Origin: an uncultured Oscillibacter sp.
Lineage (GTDB): Bacteria; Bacillota; Clostridia; Oscillospirales; Oscillospiraceae
Assembly: GCA_947245315.1 (NCBI GenBank)
Contig: CAMXNV010000130.1
Span: forward strand, 1-6,251
DNA: 6,251 bases
Direction of reading: 5' to 3'
In this document: one piece after another, positions 5,341 through 6,251 of the stretch
Layout: each line of letters begins with the position of its first letter
How positions within the stretch are numbered: the first letter of the stretch is position 1
Position numbers and translations under genes: made by a program
The notes under the pieces: generated by a model
Told to the model about the DNA's origin: nothing
Seen by the model: the letters and a program-made list of their open reading frames with translations, nothing else
Databases searched by the model: none

Positions 5341-5646
5341 TTATATCAGGTAACATTCAAAAAACGCAAGCACCGAAAACAAGGCAAAAAGCGCCGCCGT
5401 GACGGCTGGGTGGATGCTGAACACGCTGCGTCCCCAGCTCATCCGCCGGCGCTCTTTAGGCGGCAGCTTCGCGTTTACGTAAGCGGCATAGACCGCGAGC
5501 GCGGTAAAGGGAAGCAGCGTGAAAGGATACAGGATTTTGGCGAGGTCCTCCGGGGCCAGGGCCAGAAGGGAGACGGACGCGGCATACCTCAGCACGGAAA
5601 TGAAATCCAGACGTTCGTACTGTCTCCGGGAGTACTTCTTTTTCAT
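5341..5646 (-). CDS. Small integral membrane protein of unknown function, 101 aa
   Basis: I do not recognise the family. The protein opens with a basic stretch (MKKKYSRRQYERLD). It then has a moderately hydrophobic segment (about 16-31), a clear membrane helix (about 35-57) and a second clear helix at the C-terminus (about 80-101), with a basic loop KLPPKERRRMSWGR (60-73) between the two clear helices. By the positive-inside rule that loop and the N-terminus should be cytoplasmic. The ATG at 5646 has AAGGAG about 7 nt upstream, and a plausible promoter lies at 5687-5715, so the gene looks real and expressed. Codon choice is visibly less G/C-biased than in its neighbours, which may reflect membrane-protein composition or later acquisition. 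It leads a probable two-gene unit with the HAD phosphatase. Confidence 0.75.
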   Translation of the reverse strand: MKKKYSRRQYERLDFISVLRYAASVSLLALAPEDLAKILYPFTLLPFTALAVYAAYVNAKLPPKERRRMSWGRSVFSIHPAVTAALFALFSVLAFFECYLI

Positions 5647-5686
5647 GCTTCCGCTCCTTTTTTGCTCCGTGCCGCTTTACCGTCCC

Positions 5687-5715
5687 AGTGTACCCCATCC
5701 CCAGGCGGCGGTCAA
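5687..5715 (-). promoter_or_regulatory. Promoter of the membrane protein / HAD phosphatase unit
   Basis: On the minus strand TTGACC (5715-5710, five of six) and TACACT (5692-5687, four of six) are spaced by exactly 17 nt. The predicted transcript starts near 5680, about 35 nt before the start codon. A perfect TTGACA further upstream (5746-5741) lacks a matching -10 box. Confidence 0.65.
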
Positions 5716-5766
5716 GCCTGAATTTTCGGCCCTTCCCCTCTGTCAAAAATCCGTGCGGAACTGCAA

Positions 5767-5794
5767 GGAAACGCTGCTGGCGTTTCCCGGGAAA
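5767..5794. promoter_or_regulatory. Overlapping palindromes (three GGAAA-type half-sites) before the XRE gene
   Basis: GGAAACGC (5767-5774) and GCGTTTCC (5780-5787) form a perfect 8-bp inverted repeat with a 5-nt centre. TTTCCCGGGAAA (5783-5794) is a perfect 12-bp palindrome sharing the TTTCC arm. The block ends 6 nt before the -10 box of the downstream regulator gene, covering its -35 region and spacer. Autoregulation by the XRE protein is a reasonable inference but is not shown by sequence. Confidence 0.5.
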
Positions 5795-5800
5795 ACCCTT

Positions 5801-5806
5801 TATAAT
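5801..5806 (+). promoter_or_regulatory. -10 box of the XRE regulator promoter
   Basis: A perfect TATAAT lies 30 nt before the start codon. At 16-18 nt upstream no good -35 match exists (TGGCGT at 5778-5783 is the best placed), and that area is occupied by palindromes. The promoter may depend on a bound factor, or be intrinsically weak. Confidence 0.6.
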
Positions 5807-5836
5807 AGAGCCAAATCCAACACAGGAGGTTACAGC

Positions 5837-6251
5837 ATGCGTTTGGGAAGCAACCTGTCCGACGCCCGGAAGAAGAAGGGCCTCTCCCAGGAGGCCGTGG
5901 CGGAGAAGCTGGGGGTGAGCCGCCAGACCATCTCGAAATGGGAGACGGACGAGACCCTGCCGGATATCCGCCAGTCCAAGCAGTTGGCCGTGCTCTACGG
6001 CCTGACCCTGGACGAGCTGATCGAGTTTGACCTGGAGGTCCGGGAGATTCAGGAGGCCATCGACCGCACCCGGGAGGAGGTCTCCGACAAGATCGACTGG
6101 ACCAAGGCCTGGAGCAAAAAGTACCCCGTCCTGGCCCAGTACCAGTCCCAGGTGGACGCCGCGCCCTACGCCGAAGCCCTGGAGGGGCTGCTGGAGGACC
6201 TGAAAAGGACCTACGGCTACGGCGAGCTGGACGCCTTCCTGGTGCTGAAGG
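5837..6251 (+). CDS. XRE-family helix-turn-helix transcriptional regulator, 5' part (138 codons, runs off the window)
   Basis: The protein begins MRLGSNLSDARKKKGLSQEA, and residues 5-60 form an XRE/Cro-C1 DNA-binding domain. Its helix-turn-helix is at about 18-36 (helix 2 Q18-L25, recognition helix S28-E36 in VSRQTISKWE), followed by LPDI and the usual LDELI end. The part after residue 65 is acidic and helical, ending in a KIDWTKAWSKKYPVLAQYQ-like region seen, from memory, in related clostridial regulators of unknown target. No membrane segment or enzyme domain appears in the visible part. The ATG at 5837 is preceded by AGGAGG (5824-5829) at a 7-nt gap. No stop codon occurs before the window edge, so the 3' end is missing. 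It is divergent from the membrane protein / HAD unit and may regulate itself or that unit. Confidence 0.9.
   Translation, partial: MRLGSNLSDARKKKGLSQEAVAEKLGVSRQTISKWETDETLPDIRQSKQLAVLYGLTLDELIEFDLEVREIQEAIDRTREEVSDKIDWTKAWSKKYPVLAQYQSQVDAAPYAEALEGLLEDLKRTYGYGELDAFLVLK

Noticed and set aside
4638..5402. 254-aa plus-strand frame opposite the HAD phosphatase
   Set aside because: Antisense shadow; the minus frame carries all four HAD motifs in order.
5741..5746. Second promoter based on a perfect minus-strand TTGACA
   Set aside because: No acceptable -10 hexamer occurs 16-18 nt downstream; the TTGACC/TACACT pair at 5687-5715 fits better.

Overview
The window looks like chromosomal DNA from a high-G+C anaerobic Bacillota, most likely an Oscillospiraceae-type gut clostridium (Flavonifractor / Lawsonibacter / Oscillibacter neighbourhood). 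This is inferred from the strong AGGAGG-type ribosome binding sites, the G/C-biased third codon positions, a stand-alone two-gene SufC-SufB pair, and the style of the regulator and ferritin-like proteins. No rRNA, tRNA, CRISPR array, transposase or phage gene was seen.

Layout from left to right. Bases 1-192 carry a heptanucleotide tandem repeat (AGGAGTT/AGGAGTG) and an inverted copy of it, which together bracket a rho-independent terminator. The terminator belongs to a minus-strand gene (185-826) for a probable ferritin-like four-helix protein. A 183-bp divergent spacer follows, holding a perfect 6+6 palindrome and a suf promoter candidate. sufC (1010-1750) and a short sufB/D-like scaffold gene (1747-2670) then run on the plus strand, overlap by ATGA and end at a strong terminator (2683-2712). 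Convergent to them is a lipoprotein gene for a family 5 (OppA/DppA-like) solute-binding protein (2720-4384), with a near-consensus promoter interleaved with an inverted repeat. Upstream of it on the same strand is a probable two-gene unit: a 101-residue membrane protein (5341-5646) and a Cof-type HAD phosphatase (4548-5318), served by a promoter at 5687-5715. The window closes with a divergent plus-strand gene for an XRE-type regulator (5837 to beyond 6251), whose promoter carries overlapping palindromes.

How the genes work together. SufC and the SufB-like protein should form the ATPase-scaffold complex for iron-sulfur cluster assembly. No sufD, sufS, sufU or sufE lies beside them, so this resembles the minimal two-component SUF-like arrangement known from anaerobes. 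The divergent ferritin-like protein may share regulation with suf, but that rests on position and the palindrome alone. The binding protein has no permease or ATPase genes in view, so it is an orphan here. The HAD phosphatase, small membrane protein and XRE regulator look like ordinary housekeeping or accessory genes.

The most notable points are the repeat-terminator structure that supplies a gene's stop codon, the minimal SufCB operon with its palindromic control region, and the interleaved promoter/palindrome elements at 4452-4489 and 5767-5806. No clearly novel multi-gene system is visible.
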